From Labia minor (Eukaryota > Arthropoda > Insecta > Dermaptera > Spongiphoridae), in contig OY720345.1 of assembly GCA_963082975.1 (NCBI GenBank), positions 77,903,034-77,967,033 of the forward strand: a stretch of DNA of 64,000 bases, in the 5' to 3' direction. The position numbers were made by a program, and so were the translations under genes. The notes below the pieces were generated by a model. That model did not search any database. It saw only the letters and a list, made by a program, of their open reading frames with translations, and had not been told where the DNA came from. Of this stretch, positions 34,546 to 47,324 are shown one piece after another (positions within the stretch are counted from its first letter, which is position 1; the number at the start of each line of letters is the position of its first letter).

Positions 34546-36544
34546 TATCTATTAACTCTGAAGAGAGTACACCGGAGCCCCTTGTCTAGATGGATAGAGC
34601 ATAGTTAGTAACAAGTAAAATTTAATGGCATTTTTTATAAAATTCATTTGAATTCTTTATTTAAAAAAAAACTTAATCCGATTAGTAAAAACAATATTTT
34701 TTATAAGTGGGGATTATCGACCCTGATTATTATTTAAATAGAATAAAAACATATTTTAACTTCAGTCTATTGCATGAAGCTATCGATGGAGTTTTTCGTA
34801 TGCATTTGTTTTCTTATTTTTATCTTATGCAAATATATAAAGTGCAGCAAATGCAAAGATATCATACAAATGACTGGTTGGCCGAGAGTGGGGGTCGGCT
34901 CGTGCACCAACTTTCATCTCCCGGACTATAGATCAGGAGTTCGCAAATATTGATCTCCACTCCCTCTCTTTCTCTTGGTCCATTTCTTAGAAAATATTAA
35001 TTAGATATTTTTTAAGAATATTCTTATTAATAAATAACAAATAATCAAAGATTTTAAGTATTACTAATATAAATAATATTTGTTTGTTTGTTAAATAAAT
35101 AATATTCAACTAACAATACACATATACAATGTTTGTTTTTTATAGGTTATTGATTGTAATAAATAACGTTTGAAAAAAATCTTCGAAAACAAAAGTATAT
35201 TTTAATTTTATTTTTAAAAGAATAATAAATGAATGTTTACCAAAAAAATAGTGTGAGTATGGTAGGGATGGATGTTTTTGTTTACTGACATCAAATGACT
35301 ATTTTTCGGTTAAAATATTTAAAGGTGAAACTAAACTAGTGGTTTGCATTTCCGCTACGATCTAAAATGAAATGTTTTCATTTCTTTTTTAGTAATTAAT
35401 TCTTGATAAAATTATTGTTCATTTATTGAACGAAAGTATTAGAGATTTTCAAAATAATATTTGTTTTTTCAATTTTGCTTACTTAAATAAAAAATCGCTT
35501 AAGGTAAGATATAATCTTCAAATGAAACACAAAAATCTACAATAATCTTCTACTTTACTTCTGACTTTGCTTGAGTGGTTTCAAAGTTCTTATTAATTAA
35601 GAAAGTTCAATTAAGAGCTTTTAGAATAATTACAGTACAATTGATTTGATTACTGGAAATTATGTTTGGCTTCACTTTGAAACGATAAAATAGATGGATT
35701 GAAATCGAATCGTTTTCCATTACTTTGACTTTAAGAAAGTAATTATTTAATTTAATAAAAAAAATAAGTAATCACTTAAATCAAAAAAATAAAAAACAAA
35801 AAACAAAATCACCTCGATTACCAACCAATAATAAATCATATCGAGCATATAGAGTGTACGAATAGTTATTTCTTTTTTTATAATTATATACATAAAAGCC
35901 ATAATCACTCACTCACTAATTCCTCAATCACTGCGTAACTATTCGTTGCTATGGAAACATATATAATTATATATATAAGTATATGCGAAGTGAAAATTTT
36001 GCCCGACGTACCCTCGAAGAACATTGTCTATATTTGTTGTTAATTGTTTTCTACCTACCTAAATTTACCCCTAGACCCCCTCATATATATATAAATATAT
36101 ATAATATGCTTATATTTCATTCTTTTAATCCAATTTCTTGTTGTTGTTTGGATTTATTGATAAATTAGATGTTATTAATATATTTATAGATAATTATTAT
36201 TTTTCAATATTATGTATTAATATAAACTATTATATAATTAGAATTTTTATAAAATAAATAATTTTATTCATCTCCTTTACGAATGAATGGTTTATTTCTT
36301 CTGACAAACTTAAAAACTTCCCTCGCTGATATCAAGATTGAGATTTGAGATATCTTCATAAGTACCAATTGTACCATTATATATATAAAAGCCATACTCT
36401 CTTACTCACTATCTTTATTCTAATGGATACGTTTACAAAAAAAAAAATCAATAAATGTTAATTTGATTTTTATGTATTTAAAAAAAAAATTATTGAAGAC
36501 TAGATTTTGTATCTTTTCTTATTATATAATGTTTGAAAAAATTT
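34546..36544. other. AT-rich spacer
   Basis: No gene recognised. Two related motifs ATAAAAGCCAT with ACTCAC-rich sequence occur at 35893 and 36386. GTTGCTATGGAAAC at 35946 resembles an X-box by eye. Confidence 0.4.
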
Positions 36545-36720
36545 AAAGAATGATGTAAACAATACCATCTGTAAAAACTTCAGATCAAAGTAAAAATACA
36601 TTTTTATCTTTTAATAAAGTAATTTAGTAAAGTTTTAATTTAAAATTAATAAGAAATGACGTTAAAAAAGAATATTCAATTAATTGTTATATGTATTTTA
36701 TTTTTAGATGTGTTGTTAAT
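36545..36720 (+). repeat. Direct repeat, left copy
   Basis: About 175 bp nearly identical to 38148-38322 (AACAATACCATCTGTAAAAA ... TTTAGATGTGTTG). The pair flanks 1.4 kb that contains the LINE fragment. Not LTR-like: no matching TG...CA ends, primer-binding site or purine tract was seen. Confidence 0.85.
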
Positions 36721-37114
36721 GTTTGAAAAAATATTTTTGAAACAGTCAGTAAAAAATAATTAATATAAACCATTAATTTTAATTTTTGTAAGTATATTAA
36801 TTCTATTTAATTAAAAGAAAATAAATAGATCATATTTTTGCTCACTTTCATACAGATCTAACAATGGAAAGCCCTATTTCAAAAAAAGACGCTTGAATAG
36901 AGAAAAAACTCATATTTAAACCCATAAGACGAATATTCAAAAAATACGTCCAAACCTATGGCATGGGTTCCACTCAGACATCAGCCGATAGATTAGATCA
37001 ACCAACCAACAATCAATCAATCAATCTTAAACATAAACTTATCGACAAAATAGATCGTTTTTTTTTTAATTTTTTAATATCCAGAACCAGAACTGCCAAT
37101 AGAATCTATATATC

Positions 37115-37884
37115 TATCTCTGTGGCTCTACGGAACTTGAAAGTTCTTGGCCGCAGCAACCACACCCCTGCAATCCCTATCCACTCCCATCTCTCTCCCG
37201 TCCTTTCCCACATTATCCACACACCGCGTCCTTGGTCTTCCTCGGTCTCTCTACCAAAATATTTTTCGCCATTCTATCTTCTCCCATTCTAGCCACGTGT
37301 CCTGCCCACCGTAGCGTTCTCGATTTTATAATTCTAACTATATCTGGAGATGCATAGAGGTCATGCAATTCCTCGTTATGCAATCTTCGCCATTCCCCAG
37401 TGACCTATTCTTTCTTTGGCCGATAAATGCTCCGCAGAATCCTATTCTCAAATATTCTAAATCTACTCTCGTCACCTAAGGCCATAGACCATGCCTCACA
37501 TCCATATAATACAACCGGTAAAATAATTTTTTTAAATATTTTAACTTTTATCCCCTTTGATAATAATTTTGACGTGATAACCCCCTTTATTGTAAGAAAA
37601 CAGGCATTTTCAGATTGTACCCTCGCTTTAAACTCATCTCGAATATTATTATCTTTTGTTATCACAGAACCTACGTATTTAAATTTTTCTACATTTTCAA
37701 ATTCTATATCTTGTATATTAAGATTTTGTGTGTTAATACTATTCATCTCTGTTACTAAATACTTTGTCTTAGCATTAATAATTTCCAATAATTTCCTGCT
37801 TCAATTAATTTTTCTACACTATCTATAATTGCAATTGCCGAATCTCCTATTATATTTAAGTCGTCTACTGCCAAGAGAATCATA
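37115..37884 (-). pseudogene. LINE (non-LTR retrotransposon) 3' fragment
   Basis: On the minus strand the fragment starts near 37884 at reverse transcriptase motif C, here AVDD where FADD/YADD is usual. After a frameshift comes the thumb region in the open frame 37405-37788 (KFKYVGSVITKDN, IILPVVLYGCEAWSM, RILRSIYRP). Past a stop it continues with RTLRWAGHVARMGEDRM and an RPRTR tail, ending at AACTTTCAAG ... CACAGAG. The YGCE-W and GHVARM motifs are typical of LINE C-termini. Endonuclease and most of RT are absent (5' truncation). Clade not assigned. Inactive. Confidence 0.87.
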
Positions 37885-38147
37885 ATAAAAATTAAAAAAA
37901 ACTCCGCAAGGCAAATTACTAATAAATGATCATTGGTATATGAAAAATATTGTTTTCAAACAACTATTTAATTAATGGCTGCACTCCACGATAAAATCAT
38001 TTTAAACTGAAATTTCAAACACCGTTTGGAACGGGTTCGTCTATTTTATAATAAATAGATGTCTATAGAGACGCTAACATATATTTTATAAAAATGTTTC
38101 TCTTAAAATATTAATATTTTTATACATTAAAAAATATTCTATTTAAA

Positions 38148-38322
38148 GAAGGATGTAAACAATACCATCTGTAAAAACTTCAGATCAAAGTAAAAATACA
38201 TTTTTATCTTTTAATAAAGTAATTTAGTAAAGTTTTAATTTAAAATTAATAAGAAATGACGTTAAAAAAGAATATTTAATTAATTGTTATATGTATTTTA
38301 TTTTTAGATGTGTTGATAATTG
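38148..38322 (+). repeat. Direct repeat, right copy
   Basis: A near-perfect second copy of 36545-36720, in the same orientation 1.6 kb away. Confidence 0.85.
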
Positions 38323-38697
38323 TTAATTTATATCGAAACGATAAATGATGAATTTTAATCACGCAGTTATATTTTCTCATCTATAAATAAATGGGATCTT
38401 TGGACTAACCCCAATCTTCCAGGGTGTGGAGTTCCTGCCTTTCTCGAATTCCAACTCAAGCGTGGTTAAATGAATAGCATCAACATCATCATTGCCAATT
38501 GATAAAATGAGAAGGGCTCCACCAACTGTTGAATTGCAACTTACCAAGAGGAAATAAATTTTTAATTAATAATTACATGATGTATAAGCTTAACTTCATT
38601 TATTTATTTATTTTTGTATATAAACATGTTTGAATTTATTTTATTTTTAAAAGAGTAAGAAAATACGAAAACGAATATTAAATTTTCTTTAAAAAAT
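38323..38697. other. Spacer
   Basis: Mixed-composition start (CAATCTTCCAGGGTGTGGAG near 38412), then AT-rich. Nothing recognised. Confidence 0.4.
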
Positions 38698-39216
38698 CTG
38701 GAGTGTCTCCACTCGACTATCTCGAAAATTTGAATTGGATTAAATAACATAATATATTATATTTAAATTAAATTTAATTAATTAAATTATAAATTAAAAT
38801 TAATAAATAATATTTATTAAACCAGCACGTGTTTGGATTTTTGTTGATGGCATCTCGTCACGTGTTGGCGCGTGAGATTTGCAGTGTTAAAAAATTAATT
38901 CTGGTATTTTCAGCGATTCAATCAAGCTGAAATCCTATATATAGCAGTTTTATACAATTTTTAATCATGTGAAAAATTATCAAACACATATATCTTTATT
39001 TTTACTGTCACATGAAAAAAATGAAAACGTTCCGAAAGAGCTACATTTCTCAAAAGTTGATAGAAAACTATGAAGTTTGAATAATGTCGGTGTACCAATA
39101 TTCATTATTCAAGCTCAAACCATTTTTCTGTAATCTTGTCTTCAAAATGTTTAAAAATATCAACATTTCGGCATCGAAAATTTTCTTGACCGCAATACTA
39201 TCTCTGGCGAGATAGT
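38698..39216 (+). mobile_element. Family 1 element, copy G
   Basis: Both termini and the 3' hairpin with loop TGGC are intact. The microsatellite is deleted entirely between CTTGTC and the TTCAAAATG block. Confidence 0.83.
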
Positions 39217-39347
39217 AATAGATCTTCTAACAAAATTTCAAAATTTTAGAATTTTGAACAATTGATACTATTTTGCGTCTGCCTGTCTTTATGGTGTATG
39301 AATGAATAATGCTTAACTTTGCTTGATGGGATTTCTTTGATAAAAAT

Positions 39348-39952
39348 CTGGAGTGTCTCCACTCGACTATCTCGCAAATTGAATTCGATTAAATAACATA
39401 TATTATATTTAAATTAAATTTAATTAATTATAAATTATAAATTAAAATTAATAAATAATATTTTTTAAACCAGCGCATGTTTGGCTATTTGTTGATGGCA
39501 AAACGTCACGTCTTGGCGCGTGATTTGCAGTCATGTTAAAAAATTAATTCCGGTACTTTCAGCGATTCAATCATGCTGAAATTCTATATATAGCAGTTTT
39601 ATACAATTTTTAATCATGTGAAAAACTATCAAACATATATCTTTATTTTTACGGTCACTTTAGAAGAAAAAAAATCAAAACGTTGTAGGTAATGACCCTC
39701 TTCCGGTTGAGCTACATTTCTCAAAAGTTGATAGAAAACTATGCATTTTGAATAATGCCCATTTACCAAATTTCATCATTCTAGCTCAAACCCTTTTTGC
39801 GTAATCTTGTCTACATACATACACACATACAGAGAGAGACTTTTTTCTCAACCTTAGTGAAAATGATTCAGCAACCTTCAAAACGTATAAAAACATAAAA
39901 ATCCCAACATCGAAAATTTTCATGATCGCAAAACTATCTCTAGCGAGATAGT
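39348..39952 (+). mobile_element. Family 1 element, copy H
   Basis: Full length, in tandem orientation with copy G 131 bp away. 3' hairpin loop TAGC with the stem unchanged. Short TACA/CA tract. Confidence 0.84.
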
Positions 39953-40862
39953 AATAAAAATAAATGTTTAATAGTTGATGAGCCAGTGAATTTGTAAATA
40001 TTACAATTGAATTCATTGCCAATAAAAAAGAATATAAAAATATAATTAGAATATAGCATTTATTTATTCATTTGGGGCTAATTTATTCATTTGACTAGCA
40101 AAAATAACATTACATCTCTGTAGTATATGTATTTTTGGTTATTGAGCTAGTTTGTTCGCTAACATTGAAACATAGAAAACAAATCGTATATATATATATA
40201 TATATATGAGTATGGAAATAAAAAAAAATAAACAGATAGTTTGTTGTTAATGGTAGAATTGTAGAATGATACGATTTATCATCCAGTGAGATAACATGTA
40301 TTTAGAAATGTTTCGATTTTTGTTTTAGTAATTCGAGAGAGGCCTAGACATGGAGAATATATATATATATGTGTATGAGAGAGATGGAGAGAGAGAGAGA
40401 GAGAGAGAGAAAATGAGAATAAAACGAGGTTGAAACAGCTGGAGTTTGGACGTTGAGAAACTGGTGTTGGTCAGTCAAGTCACAAGCAAGGGGATGAACA
40501 AATAGAGATGGCAGATGAAGAAGAGAGAGAGAGGAATAGAGAGAATTCTAGAGGGGGATAAAGAGAGATCGAGGGGACAAGTGGCTACTCCATCGGGCAG
40601 CTATCTCTAGTTGAATCAATGCCAGTGGCTGCGGTTAGAGTACCAGCCGTCGACGAAGACGTTATCCTCGATGTTTAATAAGTTTGCTAGGAAGATTTTC
40701 CCATTTGCTACTTGTGGAGAGAGACGATGACGAACTGCCATTATCCATTTAGTCAAGCAATCAATGAATTAATTTTTTAAAATGAATGTTGGAAAATTTT
40801 ATTTTATTTTATTTTTTTTGAATTTTTTAACGAAATACCTAAATCATTTATTATTATTTTAT
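39953..40862. other. Spacer with GA microsatellite and mixed-composition island
   Basis: (TA)n at 40189-40207 and (GA)n at 40378-40410. From 40420 to 40790 the sequence is the most GC-balanced non-repeat stretch in the window. Only short open frames exist; one runs GYSIGQLSLVESMPVAAVR and ends near 40679 without a start codon. Possibly a remnant exon or regulatory island; not identified. Confidence 0.35.
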
Positions 40863-41444
40863 CCTATCTCACCAAAGGTAGTGGGATCACGAAAATTTCG
40901 AATGTTGAGATTTTGATGTTTTTATACGTTTTGAAGGTCCCTGAGTCGTTTTCACTAAGGTTGAGAAAAATATCTGTCTCTGTGTGTATGTATGTAGACA
41001 AGATTACCCAAAATCATTTTAGAATCATGAAATTTGGTATTATTCAAAATTCGTAGTTTTCTATCAACTTTTGAGAAATGTAGCTCAACCGGAAGAGGGT
41101 CATTACCTACCACGATTTGATTTTTTTCCCCCTATACTGACCGTAAAAATAAAGATATGTGTTTGATAGTTTTTCACATGATTAAAAATTGTATAAAACT
41201 GCTATATATAGAATTTCAGCATGATTGAATCGCTGAAAGTACCGGAATTAATTTTTTAACATGACTGCAAATCACTCGCCAAGACGTGACGTTGTGCCAT
41301 CAACAAATAGCCAAACACGCGCTGTTTTAATATATATTTATTAATTTTAATTTATAATTTAATTAATTAAATTTAATTTAAATATAATATATGTGTTAAT
41401 TAATCTAATTCAAATTTGCGAGATAGTCGAGTGGAGACACTCCA
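40863..41444 (-). mobile_element. Family 1 element, copy I, minus strand
   Basis: 5' terminus at the right (GAGATAGTCGAGTGGAGACA). The 3' hairpin at the left is decayed (CCTATCTCACC ... GGTAGTGG). TATA-like box and AATTTCAT block present. Confidence 0.8.
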
Positions 41445-41715
41445 AATTTTTTTAACCATTAATTATAATTATATATATAATTTATTCTTAAAAAGATTTA
41501 TTTACCTATATAGTACAAAAATTGGTTATTTTCTTTATTTTATGGGTGGGGGGGGGAATAAACTATTACTATTCTTGTACTTAAATTCTATTAAAAATAC
41601 AATAATACCACTGATAGAAAAAATGTCTTTTCTATCTTTACTATTAAAATTATTTAGATTCTATCTATTTGGAATAAATAAATCGTAGGTTTGTTATTAT
41701 GTCAAATATAAATAA
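41445..41715. other. AT-rich spacer
   Basis: A G-run at 41546-41555. No gene. Confidence 0.45.
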
Positions 41716-42369
41716 GTTGACCTGTGGCCAGGTCCGAACCGACCGACGGTTTGAAATAAATTAATTTCTAGCTACAGAAACAATTTCAAATAATTTTAAT
41801 ATATCTATTAATGTAATAAAAAACAGATATGGATATAACATAAATATTTTTAATTTTATTTTATTTATAATATATAGCTGAAGTAACCGGCGTTGCCGGC
41901 GTTACCCCAGGCTGTGACGTCATGAAGGGCTGGGTGACGTCATATAATTTTAAATTAAGAAAAACATAATGAAGATGATTTTTCCCGAGGATAAAACCAA
42001 TACATTCGTGGTGATATGTAAAAAAATCTCCTTATGTGAAATTTGGTGCGAAAATAACCCTTCCCTTCTTATCGTCGATCGCTAATACTACCACTTCCGG
42101 TTTCCGGATTTGCACCAAAAGTTGATCAATTCATCCCACTGATGCATTAAGTAAATATACCAAATTTTATCAAAATCCGTTAAGCCGTTCAGGCTGTACA
42201 CATCTATACGGTTGACAGACGGACGGACAGACGGACAGACGGACGGACAGACATCATGCTAAAAATACTTTTTTCTGTTAAGAAAATGCATGATTCGTGG
42301 AGATATGTAAAATCTCCACATGTGAAATTTGGTGTGAAAACAATACCTCCCTTACTATCGTCGGTCGGT
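41716..42369 (+). mobile_element. Family 2 element, subfamily a
   Basis: Full length with intact 5' hairpin. A GTAACCGGCGTTGCCGGCGT insert lies next to the CRE pair (41916/41936); a related GGTAACGCCGGC is in the 10471 copy, so these two share a sub-lineage. GGAC/AGAC tract at about 42214-42250. Confidence 0.84.
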
Positions 42370-43107
42370 AAAAATATATATTTTATTTTCATTTAATATG
42401 TATATATATATATAAAATAAATTGAAAAAATAATAATTTATTTTTTAAAATAAAATAATTTTATTTTAATAGAACAAATTACTATTAATTCTATCTTTTT
42501 TTAGTTGATTAATATATATATATATATATATAGTTTTATATTGAATTAATATACAAGATTTTATTATAAATAAATTATAAAGTCAAAATGTGTTCGACAA
42601 CTTAGGAAATGTTTTAGGACATTATCTTGACATGAATGCTGTCTTTGATATAAATGAAGCTTCAGAGATCCAAATCGATATCCTATATAATCGAGTTAGC
42701 ATCTCCATCACCTCACTTGATAGGCAAATTAAGGACGAAATTTAATTGTATTAGATCATGTCATGGTAAATAGCAGGTCATGTAATTCAAGTGGGAGAAT
42801 TCAATATCCGCTCTGCTTGGAAAATCAGAGATCAACCGAATGGGAATTCGTTCTTTTTTTTTAAATTATTTATTTTGATTTAGGATTTAATTTTATCAAG
42901 GAATAAAATTGAATTTTAATGAATATTGAAATAAATATGTTGTTAATTGTGTGTGTGATGAAGAGCATCAAGAAAAAATATCACGGATTTGACATGAGGC
43001 CTATGGGCACATTATTTCAAGTATTCTAGTATATATATATCAGTATATTATTATATATCCTATATAATGTTCAAATGGTGTCCAATATATTTTTTTGTCT
43101 TTAATTT
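42370..43107. other. AT-rich spacer
   Basis: (TA)n near 42512-42532. It ends at the fold-back target duplication. Confidence 0.45.
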
Positions 43108-43115
43108 GATTTAGA

Positions 43116-43673
43116 GGCAATTACTTACAAAACACGAAGCTTCAGGGATTTGGATGAAACTTTACCAGTGGATTCATTTTTAATTCCAATGAAACTTTCC
43201 TTATGCAATATTTGTTAGTCACTTCTAGTTTTCGAGATAAATATTATTAAAATTTAGATATAAATCCATTGTCATTCTATTTAGCTACTATATTTTATTC
43301 ATTTGGCCAGCAGAGGGCTTCACTAATTTTCGGGGGGGTTCCAGTTTGGATTGCATATAGGAAAATTATTTAATTAATTGTTTTTTTCGGTTCAGTTTGG
43401 ATATAGAAAATTATTTAATTAATTATTTTTTTAATTTTCATATATTCAAACCGAACCGGGAAAAAAAACCGAAAATTAGTGAAGAACTGAATAACTAGTG
43501 AATTAGTCAATAAAACTACATAGTTTATCTGTCAAACTTTAATAATTTTTATCTTGTAAACTAGAAGAGACCGGGAAATATTCCATAAGCAAAGTTTCTT
43601 TGGAATTAAAAAAGGAATCCACTGGTAAAGTTTCATCCAAATCCCTGAAGCTTTCTTCTTGTAAATAATTACC
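43116..43673. mobile_element. Fold-back element, copy 2
   Basis: 558 bp. Inverted ends GGCAATTACTTAC and GGTAATTATTTAC, then the shared GAAGCTTCAGGGATTTGGAT arm. Flanked by a perfect 8 bp duplication GATTTAGA (43108-43115, 43674-43681). The central palindrome is partly duplicated (two AATTATTTAATTAATT segments). Confidence 0.88.
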
Positions 43674-43681
43674 GATTTAGA

Positions 43682-44729
43682 TAGTATTGTATCTTGAATG
43701 TCCCTTTTATTTGATCTGAACTTTGTTTTATTAAAATTTATTTAAAATATAAAATTTGTAAAAACAATTTTTAAAAATGTATTTTCATCAAAATTAAATG
43801 ATGATTTTTTTTTTATTTAAAATTTAACAAATAACAAATCATTTTCAACTTTAAAACTTCTATATCAATTGAATCTTTTTTTTTTACGTTCAGTGATAGA
43901 ATATTGAACATAGCAATCCTTCACCCATAATTATATTAACTAAAAAATTGATTTTTTTTTATTTCGAATACATTATTGAATATTTCAATATTTTCTAAAT
44001 TAAATCACATTAATTTTTGCAATATTTTTTTTATTCAAATCCGATAAAAATAATTTTTGTTTTTTATCAGGTAGGTGAACATTATTCTTTTACCAACACC
44101 CATAGTCTCTAATCTTCCAAGTATTTTTTTTTAAATATATAATTTGATATAAGTAATAGTTATCCAAATGTGACAATTATAATACTTAATAAAGAGATAT
44201 TTAGATACAATCAGAGCTCACCAATTATTACATTTAACTCTAATGATAAATAATGAGTTGAGAGGTAGAGGATCATCTTTCATGTTCCAGAAATAGCATA
44301 AACATATATTTTGCATGAAATAATGTTTGTAATATGATATATGTTATATCTGCAATTCTTAAATAAAGCCAATAATTAGTTCTCATAAATATCGGATTTT
44401 AATCTAATATAATTTATTTATTTATTTTAAATAATTATATAAATAATGTTCTAGTTTTTTAGCTTTTGGGATATATTCCTAATACCTCTATAATACGGTA
44501 AATTTATTTTAATTTTAAAAATTAAATTTAAAAATTCTTGATTTTAATAATTTCAACCAGAACAGAGACGTATAAAAGGGGTCAAAGGCATGAGTTTTTC
44601 ATGAAATTGAATAAAACATTAAGTAATGTGAATTATTTTAATATATCATGTGTTAAAATAAATAGTGATACGAGTCGATTATTATTATTAATATTTTTAT
44701 TATTATCATTAACTAATATATAATTTTTT
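43682..44729. other. AT-rich spacer
   Basis: No gene recognised. Confidence 0.45.
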
Positions 44730-45546
44730 ACCGACCGGCGATAGGGAGGGAAGGTATTGTTTTTACACCAAATTTCACATATGGAGATTTTTACATATCT
44801 CTACCAATGGTTTATTTTATTAACATAAAAAAGTATTTTAAGCATGATGTCTGTCCGTCCGTCTGTCCATTGTGTTTCTGTAAAGAAGTCTATAGCTTGG
44901 ACGGCTCAATGGACTTTGATAAAATTTGGTATATTTACTTAATGCATCAGTAGCATGAATTCATCAACTTTTAGTGTATATCCGGAAACCGGAAGTAGGA
45001 GTTTACGAAGTATTAATTTTATATTCATTGCCGGAAATTTTCCACTTAAAATATAGTAGTAATTAATAATTGAGTAACTAATCTTAAATAAAAACCAAGA
45101 TAATATAATTTAGTCATATTAATTCAAGTTTTAAAAATTTTTTTTTATACTTTCTACACACAAATGATTTTTACTAAAAAATCTATATGTGTAATATTTT
45201 TAATTACACACATCAGCGTTAAATCAATTCAGAGAAAAAAAGAAAGAATTTAAAAATTTTAAACTCGCACAAAATACCTAGTTCTCCCGGTGCAATAACG
45301 CAGGCAGTGTGCGAGCTGCGACTATGTACCTGGCGCTCGCTTCCCAAGCGTCCACCCGGGGCTTAAATATAATAATAATAATTATATATATTTATATATG
45401 TAGATATAGGTCGAATTAAAAATGATATAAAATTTAATTCGACCCCAATCCAGTATTATTATATTAAACTAACTGGTGAAATAAAAAAATACTAATATAT
45501 TAAATATATTAAATCGTCGGTCGGTTCTGTGCCTTGTCACAGTTGA
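44730..45546 (-). mobile_element. Family 2 element, subfamily b, minus strand
   Basis: It starts ACCGACCGGCGATAG and ends CGTCGGTCGGTTCTGTGCCT, where hairpin CTGTG-ACAAGG-CACAG (minus strand) replaces the subfamily a stem. It shares TTAATTTTATATTCATTG with the 9251 copy. A GC-rich unrelated segment (45279-45366) is inserted. Confidence 0.72.
45279..45366. repeat. GC-rich insert, SINE-like but unassigned
   Basis: Sequence around GCAGGCAGTGTGCGAGCTGC, unlike anything else in the window, ending next to a TAA-rich tract (45368-45385). It could be a short SINE piece. No clear A and B boxes. Confidence 0.3.
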
Positions 45547-47082
45547 TTTTTGTGAATTGTGAAACATTTGCTTTCATTAAATTCTTCTGAAGTTGACCGA
45601 CAAAACTGAGACAAAAACTTTGAGTCATGAAGGTTACTAAATATTTAACTTAGATACTTGCCTCCACAAAAAAAAATACTGTCTAAATTTGCTAATATAT
45701 CAATTGATAATATAATATATATTATTTCAAGTAATAAGTCTCAACCTATAGTATGTTTTTATATTATATTTAAAATATTAAGTTATGAAAATAAAATAAT
45801 ATTAGCACTTACGATTTATGAATAATTGATTGAATGACTGCTTACCTGGAAAAAAAGAAGTACAATTAAATTATATAGTATATTAAAATATCATCTATTT
45901 CTATTGTGTATTAAACAAACAAAGAGTTGACTTTCCTTTTAATTCAATTATGTTAGAGTATGAATAATAAAAAAAAAATAATGTCAAGAATCTAATGGAT
46001 TATCCAACTCATAAAATATAAAATTGTTGATAGGTTTAAAACTTAAATTCATAATGCATATAGTTAATGAAAAATGATATTTTCTATAAATTGCAGGAAT
46101 AATCATGAAAAAAATAGATATATTAATTTGGGAAAAATTATTTAAATGTAAAATTCTATATTATTATGCCAACTTATAAGCATTAAATTTTTTTTTAATG
46201 AAATTGACCAATGATATTCATATTATGAAACTGAAACACGTGAGAAAAGCATTATAACTTGAACAATTTAAATTAACATTTATCAATATGTGAATATTCC
46301 CATGAATAAATCTTCTATTTTATTTGTGTTGTGCTCTTCCAATCATTTTCTTTAAGAAGAGTGTTCATTTTTTCCTTTATAAGAAATGAATAGGCTTTTG
46401 TTCCTAAAGTGCTGAAACTCTGAAAGTATTTCATACTACTGAATAAAAAAGAAATGATTTATTGTGGTTATTTAAGAGAGGTATTAAAGGGAATTTGGAA
46501 TTGTAAACACATATTATCCGTAAAATCGAAATCGTCCAAAAATAATGAATCAACTAGAATGTTGACATATTTACTATTAATGATTACATGATCATCGAAA
46601 AATAATATTTGTATATTTTAGTAAAAATATCGATTCTAACTAATAAAATAGAAACATGAAAAATGTGTGTTTCTTACAATAACAATACCAATCTATATTT
46701 AATTTATGTGATATATTATTTATTCACTACAATTTGATTATTCTTTGTTATTTTCCAACTTATAAGAATTAAGGTTTGTAAAATAATGAAGGGTTATTAA
46801 TTTAGATATTGGAAATTTCCTACATATTATGATAATAAACTATAATAAAAATATTCACCCTATAATAATACATAATATATTGAATGAATTAGAGACAAAT
46901 AAACATATGTGTAATTTTTTATATAAGTAATTAAGTTTGATAATAGAAAAAATAAGGATTTAATTCATTAATATTTGTTTTAAATATTCTAACTACCAAA
47001 AAATTTATTAGACCTCCATCTAATTATTAAGAAATATATTTTGTTTAAATTAAACCTAAATTTATCTCTTAAAAACCTCAAC
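45547..47082. other. AT-rich spacer
   Basis: No gene recognised. Confidence 0.45.
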
Positions 47083-47099
47083 TATATATACACAAGAGA

Positions 47100-47324
47100 A
47101 AGGCGCCCCAGGGTGAGAGGTTAGCGTAGCTGGTTCACATTCTCGAGGTCCCGGGTTCAAGTCCCGGGTCGGGTAAAGGAATTTCTCTAGCTGAAGTCTA
47201 TAGGAAGGAGTCAACCCAGCCTTCGGGATCAAAATTGGGAAAGCTACTTGATAGCGCCTCCGATCAATAAAAAAAGGTAAAGGTTGTCCTTGAGTAGGAC
47301 GTACACAAGTCTGAAGATTTTTTT
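47100..47324 (+). mobile_element. tRNA-derived SINE with target duplication
   Basis: The head has an A-box-like TAGCGTAGCTGGTT and a B-box GGTTCAAGTCCC in tRNA-like spacing. The SINE body follows (TTTCTCTAGCTGAAGTC, GTCAACCCAGCC, TTGGGAAAGCTACTTGATAG), with tail TGTCCTTGAGTAGGACG. Flanked by imperfect repeats TATATATACACAAGAGA (47083-47099) and TATATATACAAGAGA (47325-47339), as expected for LINE-driven insertion. Confidence 0.83.

Noticed and set aside
35941..35960. X-box-like GTTGCTATGGAAAC
   Set aside because: A single motif without a nearby gene or repeat support; such matches arise by chance.
37427..37828. 133-codon plus-strand ORF
   Set aside because: Antisense shadow of the LINE fragment.
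36545..38322. LTR pair
   Set aside because: The repeats lack TG...CA ends, primer site, purine tract and matching target duplication.
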